Source: Dactylis glomerata
Lineage: Eukaryota; Streptophyta; Magnoliopsida; Poales; Poaceae
DNA: 64,000 nt
Direction of reading: 5' to 3'
NCBI GenBank assembly: GCA_007115705.1
Contig: QXEO01000531.1
Location: 7,828,342 to 7,892,341, forward strand
Made by a program: the position numbers and the translations under genes. Below the pieces are notes generated by a model. The model did no database searches. It worked only from the letters and a program-made list of their open reading frames with translations, and was not told where the DNA came from. Below, piece by piece: positions 1 through 12,106 of the stretch. Positions within the stretch are counted from its first letter, which is position 1; each line of letters opens with the position of its first letter.

Positions 1-452
1 GTGATCAAAAGAACTCGAAAAGAAAGCGATAAAGCGGCAAAAACGAATAGTGGCAGAAATCTGTCAAAACAGAACAGCTGATAAAGGCCGATTTTTTAAG
101 GGGTTTTCTGTTGCTCAAATCAAAAAGTGTTCAACTAATGAAAGTTTGGATATAACCTGGGGCATATGCACAAGAAATCGCAGGTCCAAAAGATATACAT
201 AGAATGTTTACGAATTTTTACGGTGCAGCACCGAAAACAGTTTCAGGACAGCAACATCCCCAAATCTTTACCTCACTCAAATTAGAGGCTTCTCTTGGCA
301 CAACAATAAAATAAAAATGATAAGGAGAGGTCATTACAGTAGTAATGACTTCCAAGACTCAAATAAAAAAAAGTACTGAAAAGAAAACATTGGGTTATCT
401 CCCAAGAGTGCTTTTCTTTAACGCCTGTGAGCTGGGCGCAGAAAATTGTGAA

Positions 453-1136
453 TCAAGTATCATCAAGTGATGAAGTGCTAGGATCAGCGGGTGCCTTTCG
501 TCTTACTTTCTTACCCTTGCTCTTGACTCTAGGAAAGATGTGGCTATTGCAAGATGGAGAGATAAATCTTATATTGCCTTTTCCCACATCAATGACGGCG
601 CCCAGGAGCTTCAGTAGGGATCTTCCAAGTGTGATTTGTCCTTTCCCTACACATTCAATAACAAGATAATCAGTAGATATCATTCTTTCCCAAGATTGAG
701 CAACATGTTCATTATCAAATTGACTAAACTTCATAATATTGCTACGCAAAAATATAATTTTAGTAGGAGGATAATATCTACCAATGAAAGCATCCTTACA
801 CTTAGTCCATGAATCAATACTATTCTTAGTCAAAGATAGCAACCAATCTTTAGCTTTTCCTCTCAAAGAAAAAGGAAATAACTTGAGCTTAATAATATCA
901 CTTTCTACATCCTCATATTTCTGCATCTCACATAGCTCAACAAAATTGTTGAGATGAGCTGCAGCATCTTCAGTACTGGCACCAGAAAATTGCTCTTTCA
1001 TAACAAGGTTCAATAAAGCAGGCTTAATCTCATAAAAGTTTGCAGCAGGAGCAGGTGGCGCAATAGGAGTGGAGATAAAATCACTATTGTTTGTGCTAGT
1101 AAAGTCACACAACTTGGTGTTTTCAGGATTAGCCAT
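453..1136 (-). pseudogene. gag fused by deletion to a protease tail (element A)
   Basis: From the ATG at 1136 the frame encodes about 227 residues. The first two thirds are a retrotransposon gag domain, with the FPFSLRGKAKDWLLSLT block and a following W-x-x-C-K-D-A-F-I motif. After the segment SWERM the sequence jumps to LGRSLLKLLGAVIDVGKGNI, which resembles the C-terminal end of a retropepsin-like protease (the LGRPFL...GAVID motif also seen in element B). The rest of gag, the nucleocapsid and the catalytic aspartate region are missing. I infer an internal deletion that joined the two parts in frame. No pol follows, so the copy is non-autonomous. Confidence 0.75.
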
Positions 1137-1305
1137 TTCAGCAAAACTAAAAGTAGATAAGTAAAAACAACTATCAAGGATTCTAATTTTTTTGGGTTTT
1201 TGATAAAACGATGCAAGTAAAAATAAATAAAGTAAAGCAAAACAATAAAACAAAGTAAAGGACGTGCATGCGAAAAACTCCCCTTGCAGAGGTCTTCTTT
1301 TTCCT

Positions 1306-1322
1306 CCCCGGCAACGGCGCCA
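1306..1322 (-). other. Primer-binding site of element A
   Basis: On the minus strand the LTR ends in CCATCA and, after a short spacer, TGGCGCCGTTGCCGGGG follows. TGGCGCC-type sites are common primer sites of plant gypsy elements. The same motif occurs in element C at 56417. Confidence 0.85.
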
Positions 1323-1332
1323 GAAAAAGACT

Positions 1333-2986
1333 TGATGGCTGGCGTGTAGTTGATGATGATGATTATAACCAGTCAGTTGGAAACCCCAAGCGGAAGGTGT
1401 GATGAGCACATCAGCAAGTTTTTCCCTCAGTTAGAAACCAAGGTTTATCGGTCGAAGAAGAAAAAGCCAATATGACTGAAGGTGATGCTTGCAAGCTTCG
1501 CGACAGCTCCGGACAATTTATATGGTGCCTCGTCTAAGCTTTGCTTTGCGAGCAGCAATGTGGAACCTGCACACAACACAACCAAGTACTTTGTTCCCAA
1601 ATTACGATGAGGTTGTCAATCTCACCGGTTTGCTTGAAACAAAGGGTATGAGCGTATCGAGTGGGAAACAGTAGAAGTATGCGAGTAAAGTAAACAGTGC
1701 GAGTAAAGTAAACAGGTGATAGCAATATGATGGGAATAGGACCGGGGTCCACAGTTCACTAGTGGTGTCTCTCCATAAGATAAATAACACATGCTGGGTA
1801 AACAAATTACAGTTGGGCAATTGATAGAATAAAGATAACGTGATATGTCAAGAAGATCACTATGCGATTTACTCTGGCCATTACAACAAAATACATAGAC
1901 CGCCATCCAACTGCATCTATGACTAATAATCCACTCACGGGGATATCATCCGAACACCCCATGAGTATTAAGTTGCGAACAACAGATAATTGCATTAAGC
2001 AAAGTGTGTAATGTAAACAAAGCATATGCCCTCGAGCATATGAATGTTGTTTTCTCCCTAGTGGCAATAGCACATCTACAACCTTATAGGTTTCTGTCAC
2101 TCCCCCAGATTACATAGAGGCATGAACCCAACTATCGAGCATAAATACCCCCTCTTGGAGTCACTAGCAACTACTCGGCCAAGATAGCTACTAACAACGG
2201 AGAGCATGCAAGATCATAAACAACATAGAGATAACATAAGATATATTTCAGTATAGCAACTCAATCATAACACCAATATTCATCGGATCCCAACAAACCA
2301 AACATGTAGAATTACATAACGGTGATCTCAATCATGTAGGGCAGCTCATGAGATCTAAACATGAAGCACATGGTGGAGAGAACAACCATCTAGCTACTGC
2401 TATGGACCCATAGTCCAAGGTAGACTACTCACTCATCGCTCCGGAGGCAAGCATGGCGATGAAGAAGACCTCCGGTGGTGATTCCTCTCTCCGGCAGGGT
2501 GCCAGGAAGAGCTTCTGGACCCTCCCGATCTCGTGTCGACGACGGCGGCGGATCACGATGTGTTTCTGGAAAATTGATCGGGTCCTTAGGTTTTCCCGTC
2601 GGGGGGTCTTTATAGGCAAATGGGCATCGTCAGAAGTGGACCGAGGCGGTCTCACACATAGGGGGCGCGGCCAGGGGCTGGGCCGCGCTGCCCTGGTGTG
2701 AGGGCCCCTCGTGGCCCCACTCCATCTCCTCTTCAGTTCTCTGGAAGCTCCGGTGGATTTTTGGATGTTTGGCTTTTGTTTCGTCCAATTCCGAGAATAT
2801 TTCCTGTGTAACTTTTCTGAAACACAAAAACAGGAAAAAAATAGGGAACTGGCACTGTAGCGACTTGTTAATAGGTTAGTTCCAGAAAGTGCATAAAAGT
2901 GCCACGAAGTGTAACGAAACATTAGGCAAATGGTGTAAAAACAAGCATGGAGCATCAAAAATTATAGATACGTTGGAGACGTATCA
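1333..2986 (-). repeat. LTR of element A
   Basis: 1654 bp on the minus strand, from TGATACGTCTCC at 2986 to CCATCA at 1333. It contains the GC-rich near-palindromic block at 2651-2702 and a stretch (about 1375-1880) that recurs at 63130-63645 in the same orientation. Its 5' third also aligns by eye with the first part of the element C LTRs (53733 and 61663). Confidence 0.85.
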
Positions 2987-3014
2987 TCATGCTACTACTT
3001 ATGCTGAGTTTTAA

Positions 3015-3497
3015 AATGCTTCTGATAATTTTGATGATGCTTCTATTGTGCTTGATGAGAGTGGTTTATTAGGTTCCTTCTTAGATGCTACAATTGCTAG
3101 GACTAAGCAAATGGGAAACGCTGCTGTTACACCTGTTAGTTCACCTGAGTCTAGAGAATGTCCTAGTGATGATCTTGAGGAAGCTTATATTGAGCTCAAT
3201 GATGATTTTATTGATGAATTTCATGCTACTAGTGATGCTGGTGCTATTAGAGATCTTCTTGCAAGACGCGCTGTTAGGTATAAGTTGTCTCCTGATGTTA
3301 AGTTTGCTACATCTCCCATAAACATTAGTGATAAGGATTATGATTTCTCTTTGGATTTATCTTACATATCTATTGTTGAGAAAGAACCTTTTTTTGGTAC
3401 TGAAAATGAAAGTGTTATGGGACATATGAATGAGCTCTCTGCTTTGAGTAACTTATTTTCTGATGATACTAAGTTGCGCACTTACTTTGTTGCTAAG
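3015..3497 (+). pseudogene. gag part 1 of element B
   Basis: The frame is open from 3015 (a stop lies just before it) to the insertion point of D1. The translation is rich in acidic residues and serine and has no recognised domain, matching the N-terminal region of Triticeae non-autonomous gag proteins. The reading frame continues directly at 12467 once the D1 insertion and one CTAAG copy are removed, so the break is due to D1. The true start codon is probably left of the A insertion and is lost. Confidence 0.7.
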
Positions 3498-3832
3498 TGA
3501 CGAGGGTTAACTCGACAAATGTCCTAGATGAAGGACTTAGGATCGGGGAGATAGGGCGTCGGATGAACTCGAAGGTAAAGTTAGTCGAAATAGGTGTGTA
3601 TCGAAAGTAAACTTGGGTGTTCAACCTGGCTTGCTTTCAATCTGCCCTACACCGTCCCCTCCTGGCCCCTATATATAGGTGGCCAGGTCTCGAGGATCGG
3701 GTAGGGTTCGATACAGATTACAAATATTGACATACGGTATTAACTCGTATTCGACTATCATTACAATTGGGCCTAGCTTATCGGGCCTCAGGGGTACTCA
3801 ACTAACGGGCTCTATTAACTATACCCTTGTCA
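3498..3832 (-). repeat. LTR of D1 (3' LTR in element sense)
   Basis: 335 bp, TGACGAGG...CTTGTCA on the plus strand. It contains a CTATATATAG TATA-like stretch near 3669. It differs from the other LTR by one base that I could see (T versus C in the 'aaatat-gacata' segment). Confidence 0.95.
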
Positions 3833-4920
3833 GTAGCCCCTGAGATTCTACCAGAATTGCAGATTCGGGTTGAATCTCTAATCTTCAAATCTTCGACTTG
3901 ATCAATTCTTCGACTTTATCTTGAAATCTTCGACTTGGTCTTTCGACTTATATTGATGATAATTTGCTCGCAAGGGGTCTCGATGAACAAGCCTGACAAC
4001 TCTGACGGATCAAGAGGTCAGTTAACTGCCGGAACAGATACTTGTCACCTACTTCAAATTCAATCCCCTTGGACTTGAATTCGGGATACCGGTCAAACTC
4101 ACTCTTTTGCCTCATTTAGGACTTACAAAAAATGAGTCCCAATGGTTCTCAGGGTACCCAGTGCGTCCACCAGGATTTTCTTCGCGTCGTAGACACAGAT
4201 ACATACCAGCAGAGCGCATCCATGTGCGTATACCGGGCCACACAGGACGGATCCCGGGGTCTTACCTTCGTGATAAATCACGGCATTCGAGTTTCGTTGC
4301 GATAACGTAACTCGAGAATCTCATGTCGCAGTCAAAGTTTGACTGAAAATATTCGGGTTTCCACAACCACAAAACTCGCTCCCGATGGGAGTAACACTTC
4401 TCCACTCTTCAATGCTTTGCCAATGAATATCGTCGGGTGCGCGCTCAGCGCTCCCGATGGGAGTAGCCCCCGAGGCTATAGTCGAAAAAAGATTTTCTCG
4501 AGTATAGGCTCAAGAAATAATATAGCTCGTCACACTTCAACTCGAAACACCTTACCTGCAAAATTCTTCAACTCGAGATACTTTCAAGAACATCTTGTCT
4601 TCTAATTCAAGTCCACTACTTCAATGAATAGTTCCACTCGATATTTATGCAATTAACAGCCCCTAAGGCTTATAGCCAAAAGATCCTTCATATCTGATTC
4701 CTTCGATAAGTTTCAGCATTCGTCGGCGCCATCCTTTTACCTTTATATATATACTTGATGACGTCAATAAAGACGTAACTCTTCATCAATGCGAACCGTT
4801 TTATGGGTAGCATTGTAATTTCCCGATTTTTTGACCGTTTAACGGGCTGCACGATTTTTGACCGTTGGTGGGCTGCCGTTTCCGATCTTTGCGCCACGTC
4901 TCAGCCCACGATCCTTCTCC
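3833..4920. other. Noncoding D1 region upstream of the antisense gene
   Basis: No supported ORF. The segment lies between the LTR and the antisense gene TATA box and probably holds its upstream regulatory sequence. It contains two copies of the short palindrome CTCCCGATGGGAG (4379-4391 and 4451-4463) and several TCGAC-rich stretches. Confidence 0.5.
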
Positions 4921-4927
4921 CAGAAGA

Positions 4928-4935
4928 TATATAAA
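4928..4935 (+). promoter_or_regulatory. Putative TATA box of the D1 antisense gene
   Basis: TATATAAA lies about 115 bp before the candidate ATG at 5049, with a pyrimidine-rich leader in between. Its position in front of the spliced antisense ORF supports an independent promoter; no transcript evidence is available. Confidence 0.5.
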
Positions 4936-5048
4936 TGGCATAGTGGGGAATCGTACTGTTCACCAGCTCGTTACCTCCGCCGCCTCCATTGCTGATCTCC
5001 TCTACCTCTTGCTCTCTTGCGAAGCCCCCGAGCGCACTTTTGTACTGA

Positions 5049-7627
5049 ATGCGCGTGAAGCATCTGGCCACCAAGAGCGCTATGGCCAAGTCTTCTGCTA
5101 CCAGCTGGGTTCGCTCCACCGTCACCAAGAAGGAGGTGGAGAAAGCCACGGCGGACGGCCTCATCGCTGCCGAAGATTCCATCAAGTTTCCTAGCACCGA
5201 ACGGATCCCAAAGCCCCCGAGCGGCTACCGGGTAATATTCCTTGCTTTTCTCCTCCGTGGTGTGTCCCTTCCTGCCCATGAGTTTCTCCATGGGCTGCTA
5301 TTTGTCTATGGTGTGCAGCTCCATCAGCTCACTCCCAATTCCATTCTTCATATTGCTTGCTTCGTGACTCTTTGCGAGTCATTTTTGGGTATTGAGCCCC
5401 ACTTTGCTCTCTGGAGATCGATCTTTCGACTCCGTCCCAATGTTTCTCTGGCAAGGAAACCCGAACTGGGCGGAGCCGTTGTTTCTGTGCGCCCTGAGGC
5501 GCAATATCTTGAGTTTTCCATGGCCGCATCTGTCCAAGGGTGGAGGACAAAGTGGTTCTATATCAAGGACCGCAAATCCTCTCCTGAAGATGAGTTCGGC
5601 CTTCCTCCCTTTGACGCTTCTCAAGAAGTGAAGAAATTGAAGTCGTGGGATTCGCTTCCCTCAGATGAGGAAGTTGCACAAATTCTTCCTCTTCTATCCC
5701 GCATTCAAAATCTGAAAACAGGCCTAGGAGGTGCTTTGTCGGGTATCCAACTCATGGCGTTTTTCATACAACGTCGAGTTCAACCCCTACAGCACCGCCT
5801 CACCAAACTTTGGACTTATTCTGGCTTAGAAGACCCTACTCGCATATCCGAAGATCTGATGTCGAAAGAAGATGTCGACAAGCGAGTCAGGAATCTCACC
5901 AAGCTCACCAAGGAGCACTCAGTTGCTGACTTGAAAGCAAATTTCTTCGACTCCGTGCACCCTATTCCTGAGGTATACATCGCTGCATCCACTTTTTGTC
6001 AAACTTCTCTTGATTTCGACTTGCATTATTCTTTGGTACCCGAACTCTGCTGATTTATTAATATGCAGGGTCACGAATTCATTGTTTCTCGCCCTCCTTT
6101 TCCGGAGGCAGGGCCCCTACCAGCTGATCTCACCTCTCCTGCATCTGAAGCCCCCGAGGCTGACGAAAGTGAGGACGAAGATGATATCGAGGAATCGGAA
6201 GATGAGACTAGCTCGTCGACGTCGCTTCCTCCCGTTCTTGCTGATGAAGTTGGTGTCGATAAGAAAAGGAAGCGTGTCGACGATATTGCTTCCTCGAGTT
6301 CTGCGGCGGCTGGTAAAGCTCCCGCTATTGTCGAAGATCTCGAATACTTCGACATGCTAGCATCGTAAGTATTTGGAATCATATATTTCAATTTCCCTTG
6401 TCTTGCTTCCATAACTTGTTCTTGTCATGTAGTGATGATGAGGAGCCGCCGGCACATGCTGCGTCTGCTCCACCTGTGGCCCCTGATGAGCCGGCTGAGC
6501 TAGATGTTGCTCCGAGGATTACCAGGGCCTCCGTGAAGAAGATTTCGCAAACCAAAGCCCGAAATCAAAAACGTGCGAAGAAAGCTAAAGAAACCGACGT
6601 TTCTCTGGAGGCCCATGTACCGATGGTTTCTTCTGATGATGTGAGTGACTTGTCTTTGCCTGCTTTCCTTGTGTCCACTCTTTTCTCTGACATGCTCTTT
6701 TCTGCAGGCTTTGGTAAAGAGATTCATCGATTTGGGCACTGAATGTGCGGGTTACCTAAAGGTTGCAAAAGCTTCCGAAGGTGCAATTTGGGTGTTCAGT
6801 CATTACTTTCCCTTTGTGCTCTTGCCTTATCCTGTTTGTCTGACTCCCTTTTGTCTTCTTTTGTAGAAACCTTAGCAACAGCCAATGCTCGCATTGCGTC
6901 TCTAGAAGCGGAGCTCAAGGCTTCGCAGAAAGCTTATGACGCTGCGACCGCTGCTAAGGCAATTGCTGAAAAGTCACAGAAATCTGCGATTGCCAAGGCG
7001 AAGAAAGCTGAGAAAGCATTAGCTGATGCCAACCAGGAGCATGCTCAACGAGAGCAAGCCGTGGCGGAGCGTCTTCACACCATTTCTGCTGCTGCCGAAA
7101 GTAAATTTCTTCGACTTGTCTTCTGTTTTCATCCCCTGTTGCACTGGTGTATTTGTTGACACTTGCCTCTTCCTTTCTTTTCTATTGCTTTAGAATTGGT
7201 TGGCCGCGTTCTGTCACGGCTATTCGTCGGGTTGTGGCCGAAGAAAAAGATGGCAATCCCGAAGGGCAACCTGACTGAACTCGCCAAGATTTTTGACAGC
7301 GATGAAGACCCTACTCTCCATCTGAAGGGGCTGTCCATTAAGCGCGGCGCCGAAGGTGCCATTGCCCTTTCTCTTGCGCATGGCACAGACTTTGATTGGG
7401 AGAAAGTTAACTCCCCCCATGGTTATACCCGTGACGAGATGAAGGTGTTTTTCGAGAAGGCGAAGAAATTGGCGCCTGCATTGCTGAACACAATTTCTCC
7501 TTCGGCGGCCTCTGCTGTGCCTGCTGCACCATCTCCAGCGCCGAAAGCTCCAGTGCCACCATCGACTGCTAGCGAGGAACTGGCCGCGCCCCCTTCTTCC
7601 ATGGAGCACAATACTGAGGTGGCGTAG
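5049..7627 (+). CDS. Antisense gene of D1, putative 'gypsy-type transposon' family (PF04195-like), spliced
   Basis: Opposite to gag. Candidate exons by GT-AG and frame: 5049-5973, 6068-6364, 6433-6640, 6708-6780, 6867-7100, 7194-7627. Exon 1 carries the N-terminal domain (LTPNSILHI, FVTLCESFLGIEPHFALWR, then GWRTKWFYIKDR), which I recognise as the plant 'putative gypsy type transposon' domain. Exons 2-3 are acidic, then basic with a K/R-rich segment; exon 5 is an alanine-rich coiled coil; exon 6 ends in a proline/alanine tail. Phases agree at the 6780/6867 and 7100/7194 joins, which I checked. A second ATG at 5082 is possible. Such antisense ORFs encode nuclear proteins in Grande-type elements; function here is unknown. 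The last exon may instead splice near 7625 to the ORF at 7803. Confidence 0.65.
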
Positions 7628-7802
7628 ATTCAGCCTCTTTGTAGTATTTAGTTTTCTCCTTTTGAATGTAAAAAGACTCCAAGTAGGTACAACCCGAGAA
7701 CCTTAGTCATAGGGTTGTACTCTTATGTAAATATATCCACTTCGTAAGAAGTTTTATGCTGCCTTTCTGAAATTGCTTCTCCTTTCTTTCTTTTTGTAGT
7801 CG

Positions 7803-8729
7803 ATGCGTGACAGTAATCCTTCTTCTCATCCTCCTGCTCCTTCCTCTGCTCGCGGATTCGATCCTCAGATTTCGTCGACTCTTAGTCGATGTAGTCATTG
7901 CGAAGAATATTCTTCCAGGATTTCCGACCTTGAGACTCGCCTATCCTTGGCTAAACGCCAAGCGCAGATGGCTATTAAAAAGGCTAGCCAGGCCAGTGGC
8001 TATATGAAGAAGATCTCTTCACTTGAAGAAAATGTCTCTAGCTTGACGGCGAAGGTTGTTCACAATGAAGAGTGCGAGTCTTTCATTCTTGGAATTGTCG
8101 AGTCTGCTGGCGAGCTGTTGCGATGTGAGTTTTCTTTCGACTTCTTCTTTTGGCTGTTTGTGCACTTCTTTTGTGATATATTTGTCATTGTAGGTACTTG
8201 CTTGGATTTTGCTGCTGAAGAACGTCGAGTTGCTGAACGAAACGCTGCTTTGGAGAAGATGTCGACTGGCTATGAGACTCTGTGGTCTGATCCTCGACGC
8301 CGTAGCGCCATTGTATTACTTCAAGATCGTGCCCAGCACATTGGCGAGTCAGTTGATGGTTGCCGGCGAGCTCTTACGACTATGCACTCCATCATGCTTC
8401 CCCGTAATCCTTTGCCTGCAACTTTCCCACTTCTTCTTGATACTTTCCGATCCAGCCATCGTATTCATAGGCTAATAGAACTGAACTTAGTGGCTGGTGC
8501 CAATTTTGCTCTCGGGTGGATACGTAAGTGGCACCCGGGGTTGAATTACAGCACTATGTCCCTGAGTTTGGCTCCAGGTGGAGCTAGCCTTCGGGTTCAT
8601 ATGGAGAACACGCTTCAACCTGCTCAAAGACTTGTAGCTAGGCTTCTAGAGGCGGATGCTGCGTTTTTCCAAGAGTATCATTATTTAGATCCTTTAGGCG
8701 TAGATGATCCTGACAACCCGATGTTGTAA
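7803..8729 (+). CDS. Second antisense ORF of D1, coiled-coil protein, one intron
   Basis: Two exons, 7803-8124 and 8194-8729, join in frame across a GT-AG intron. The N-terminal half is a predicted coiled coil with many K/E/A residues and a CSHCEEYSSRISDLETRLSL start. The C-terminal half has a conserved-looking W-I-R-K-W-H-P-G-L-N-Y segment and ends DDPDNPML. A TTTTTGTAG acceptor lies directly before the ATG, so this may be the 3' part of the preceding gene, joined by an intron from about 7625 to 7800. I recognise it as part of the same antisense-ORF group but do not know its role. Confidence 0.6.
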   Translation: MRDSNPSSHPPAPSSARGFDPQISSTLSRCSHCEEYSSRISDLETRLSLAKRQAQMAIKKASQASGYMKKISSLEENVSSLTAKVVHNEECESFILGIVESAGELLRCEFSFDFFFWLFVHFFCDIFVIVGTCLDFAAEERRVAERNAALEKMSTGYETLWSDPRRRSAIVLLQDRAQHIGESVDGCRRALTTMHSIMLPRNPLPATFPLLLDTFRSSHRIHRLIELNLVAGANFALGWIRKWHPGLNYSTMSLSLAPGGASLRVHMENTLQPAQRLVARLLEADAAFFQEYHYLDPLGVDDPDNPML

Positions 8730-9017
8730 AGTGTGCGTGGAACGCGAGAGACTGTTTATTTCGCGACTATATGTCTGAAATTTATTCTCAAGGTGTATTT
8801 GTTTGATCCGTGCGTTTGCCGCATCTTCTTTTTGAAAGACTCGTAAACTCAAATATGAGGAACGCTTTGTCTTTATTTATACTTTTAATGTAAGATACAT
8901 GGGGTGACCCAAGAGATCCGGCCTGTGACCCGTGTTCTGGATCTAGAGGGCATTGCCCCTGGAATAACTCGTGGCTTTTACAGCCTTCATTGTTCTACTC
9001 TATTGTTTTGATGATGC

Positions 9018-12000
9018 TTATGTCGTCGTGGCTTTCCCTTTCTCTTCTGTGCCTGTGTCTTCTCCTGATGTTCCTGTTCGTGGCTTCTTCGTTTCGGGTT
9101 CCGCGGTGCGTCCTTCGAGTAGCTTGACGCCTTCTGTAGTTGCGCTCTTTGCCTTTTCTGCATGGTTGGCTATTACGCCAAAATTTTGCGCCATCTTGTG
9201 GAATTCCCTGTCGCAGAGATCTGAAACTTCAAAGCTTCCTTTTACTGTGATTATTCCTTTTGGTCCTGGCATCTTAAGTACCAAATATGTGTAGTGAGGT
9301 ACTGCCATGAATTGCGAAAACGCGGGTCGTCCGAGGATCGCGTGATATTGTGATGGCCAGTCCATGACTTCGAAGTCTAGTTTCTCCCATCTGTAGTTTT
9401 GTCGGTTGCCGAAGCAAACATTGAGTGCTATTCGACCCAGCGGGTAATTGGCACTTCCTAGTACGATTCCATGAAAGGAACAGTCTGTTGGCTTCAGAAA
9501 CTCTAGTGATATATGCATCGCTCGGAGTGTTTTCGCGTATATCAAGTTAATTCCACTCCCTGCATCCATGAATATTCTGTCGACATCATACGCGCCGATT
9601 TGAGCTTTGAGTACCAGAGGCGCGTTTCCTGGCCGAGGTACTGTTATGGGGTGGTCCTCTCTGTTGAACTCGATTGGTTGTTCTGACCAATGCAGATATT
9701 CTGTTGTAGCTGGAGGCGACATGACTGCTAGATTGACTTGTCGAGTTATACTCTTTTCTTCTTTGTTCGACTTGGGCACTGGTTGTATCATTGCTGTGAT
9801 GTGTCCTTTGGATGGGACGTACCCTTCGTCGTCGTCGTCGTGCTCTTTGTTTTGCTGGTCTTGCCCTTGGGGGGCTCCGTTGTTTCCTTGCTTGCTTGTC
9901 GAGGGATTGTTACTTCCTTCGAATCCTTGTCGCCTTGCTTCGGTTTGTTTGTTGATTGCTGCTTCTTGTAGCTTTAAGAATGTTGTGCAGTCTTTCATTG
10001 CGTGCCTTGATACTCGCTTTCCGTTGACGAACGCTGAGTGTATATGACAAGGCCCGTTGAGCATATCTTCTGGTGATGGGTTGTACTCTCTGGATTCTCT
10101 TGGTGGGAACTTCTTGTAGTCCTCTCTTCCGTAGCTGCGATATCCCGAGCTTCTGCGATCGTTTCCTTGATAACTGTTGTCTTTATATCCTGCGGCGACT
10201 TGGCTATGAGAGCCGTAGGTGTCGTAGTTTCGGGATCGTCTCCTTTGGCTTCCATATCTGTTTCTTCTGTCGTCCTCTGGAGATCGTGTCCGTTTGTTGT
10301 TGCACGCATCTTCTCCGTCTGCAAACCTGTTTGCTGTGTCCATGAGGTCTGACACTGTTTTAGGCTTGATTCTACCCATCTCTTCGACTAGGTCTCTTCG
10401 CCTTAGTCCAATGATGAACGCGTCTATTGCTCTTTCGTCTGAAACTTCGACTGCTGAATTTTTGATGAGGCTCCATCTTTGGATGTATGCTCGTAGTGTT
10501 TCGTCGCGTTGTTGCACGCATGCCTTGACTTCTTCTATTGATGCTGGTCGTTTGTATGTTGACCTGAAGTTGCTTGTAAATTGCTTTGTGAGGTCTTCCC
10601 AACTTCCAATGGATTCTTTCTCTAGTTTGCTCAACCATGACCTCGCTGCGCCGGTGAGGTGTAATTGCAAACTTTGCATTGCTGTCTCTTTGGTTCCTCC
10701 TAGTATTTGAACTGCTTGCAGGTAATCTGCGAGCCATGATTGTGGTTCCTGTGATCCGTCGTACTTTTGCTGGTCGTGAGGTAGCTTGAATCCCTTAGGA
10801 ACTGGAGTGGTGCGAACCCTACGAGTAAAGCACGATGCCCCCATCTCCTTTTCGTCGTCCTCATAGTCGCGCCTTTCATTTGGGGATCGCGATCTTCGAG
10901 TTCCACCGTGCTGTTTTGGTGATGGTGATCGAGATCGGTGTTTGTTGCTTCTATGCCGAGGACTATTGTGACGGCGAGGTGATCTTGCTTTGTGCGCTTC
11001 CTTGTGATGATGTGCTTCTTCTCCTTTTGCTGATAGCTTGTGACTTACCATGTTGAGTCCGTTCAATGCTGCTCTATGCATATGCTCCCTAGGATCTCCT
11101 GGACTTGGTCGAGTTGTAACTAGATATGCTTGTGCTGCCACTAGTGCTGCTTCAGGAGTTTTTGGTAGGATGTTTCCCTGCTCGTCGACCGATAGGAAGG
11201 ACGAGTCGAGGTTTTTGGAAATACTTTGCTTGTCGGAGTACTCGAGGTTGTCATACCTTGAGCCATGTCGACGATTTTTCCTTACGTTGCTGTATGATGC
11301 GTCGCTTCGTGCTCTACGGGCAGCTTCGCTGGCTGCAATGGCTGAATCTTTTCTTTTTTGTATCTCTACCTTTTCCTTTGCTAATTGCTTTGCTTGCTGC
11401 CTGAGGGCATAATGATACCCAAAAAGCATGTCTTTGCTGGAGCTGGATGGTATTGGTTTGCCGTGTTCTACGGCTTCTCTTATTATTTTCCACTCGTCGA
11501 CTGATAGTCGAATTTTCTCCCTGGCTGCGAGGGTTTCCACTGTTTGCCCTTATGCTAGGTGATTTGCTCCTCTGTCGATATTTGCTGGGTTTATCACTGG
11601 GTTGTTATTTTCATCGAATTCTTCTGAGTTGTCGCCCACGATGGCGAGTACTTGGCACTGCTTGCCAATGTTGCTATTAAAGCTTGAAAAGATCGAGTTG
11701 CTGTCCTCAGAAAGCTCTAACCCTGTTTTCCATGTGTCTGTTGAATTGTTTGAGATATTGTCGAGGCAGATCGTGAGATCGTCGAGTTGGACTTCTTCGT
11801 CAGAATTTTCCTTTTCTTCGTTGTCTTTTGCGATCTTTCCTTTTTGCACCTCTTCTAGGCTGACTGGCGAGTTTACTTCGCTGGAAGAGCCTTCAGAATA
11901 CTCCATCATTACTGTCGTTTCAGGTCCTTGTGTCGATGGACCTTGATCTTGTTTCGTCGGATCCGAGAGGCGAGAGGAACCCGACGGCCCGATGAAGATG

Positions 12001-12089
12001 CTGAAACTTCCAATTGTTAGTTCCACCTCTTGACTTCCGTCGACTTCTGGACTGCTGTTGGCTAAAAGCGAAAAAGCCGTCGAATTCAT
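9018..12089 (-). pseudogene. gag-protease of D1, split by one in-frame stop
   Basis: An ATG at 12089 opens a frame of about 1024 codons ending at 9018, with one in-frame TAA at 11552-11550. The first part (about 179 codons) is acidic and serine-rich with no recognised domain. The second part (about 840 codons) has basic, RS-rich low-complexity sequence, the gag core (SWLADYLQ, LTGAARSWLSKL, then A-Y-I-Q-R-W), and a protease-like domain with DAGSGINLIYAKTL near the end. There is no ATG just after the stop; the downstream frame resumes near a GTG. The LTRs are nearly identical, so the stop may be inherited in the family or bypassed. It could be two ORFs rather than a pseudogene. Confidence 0.7.
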
Positions 12090-12106
12090 GATTCCAACGC
12101 CCAAAG

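Larger units (their letters stand above)
1..2986 (-). mobile_element. Ty3/gypsy LTR retrotransposon A (Sabrina/WHAM-like), partial
   Basis: Read on the minus strand, the element starts with an LTR (2986 to 1333), then a primer-binding site, a gag remnant and 3' internal sequence that runs off the left edge. Positions 1-430 match, in reverse complement, the 3' internal sequence of element C near 57540-57830 (same tract around the phrase for Q-rich 'cagatttttgccact'). The LTR terminus TGATACGT with the inverted GATACG/CGTATC ends is typical of abundant Triticeae gypsy families. No reverse transcriptase is visible. Its insertion cuts element B at 2987. The second LTR and the matching target duplication lie outside the window. 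Confidence 0.85.

Noticed and set aside
9607..11412. Plus-strand ORFs opposite D1 gag
   Set aside because: Shadow frames; unlike the 5049-8729 antisense gene they show no domain or intron structure.
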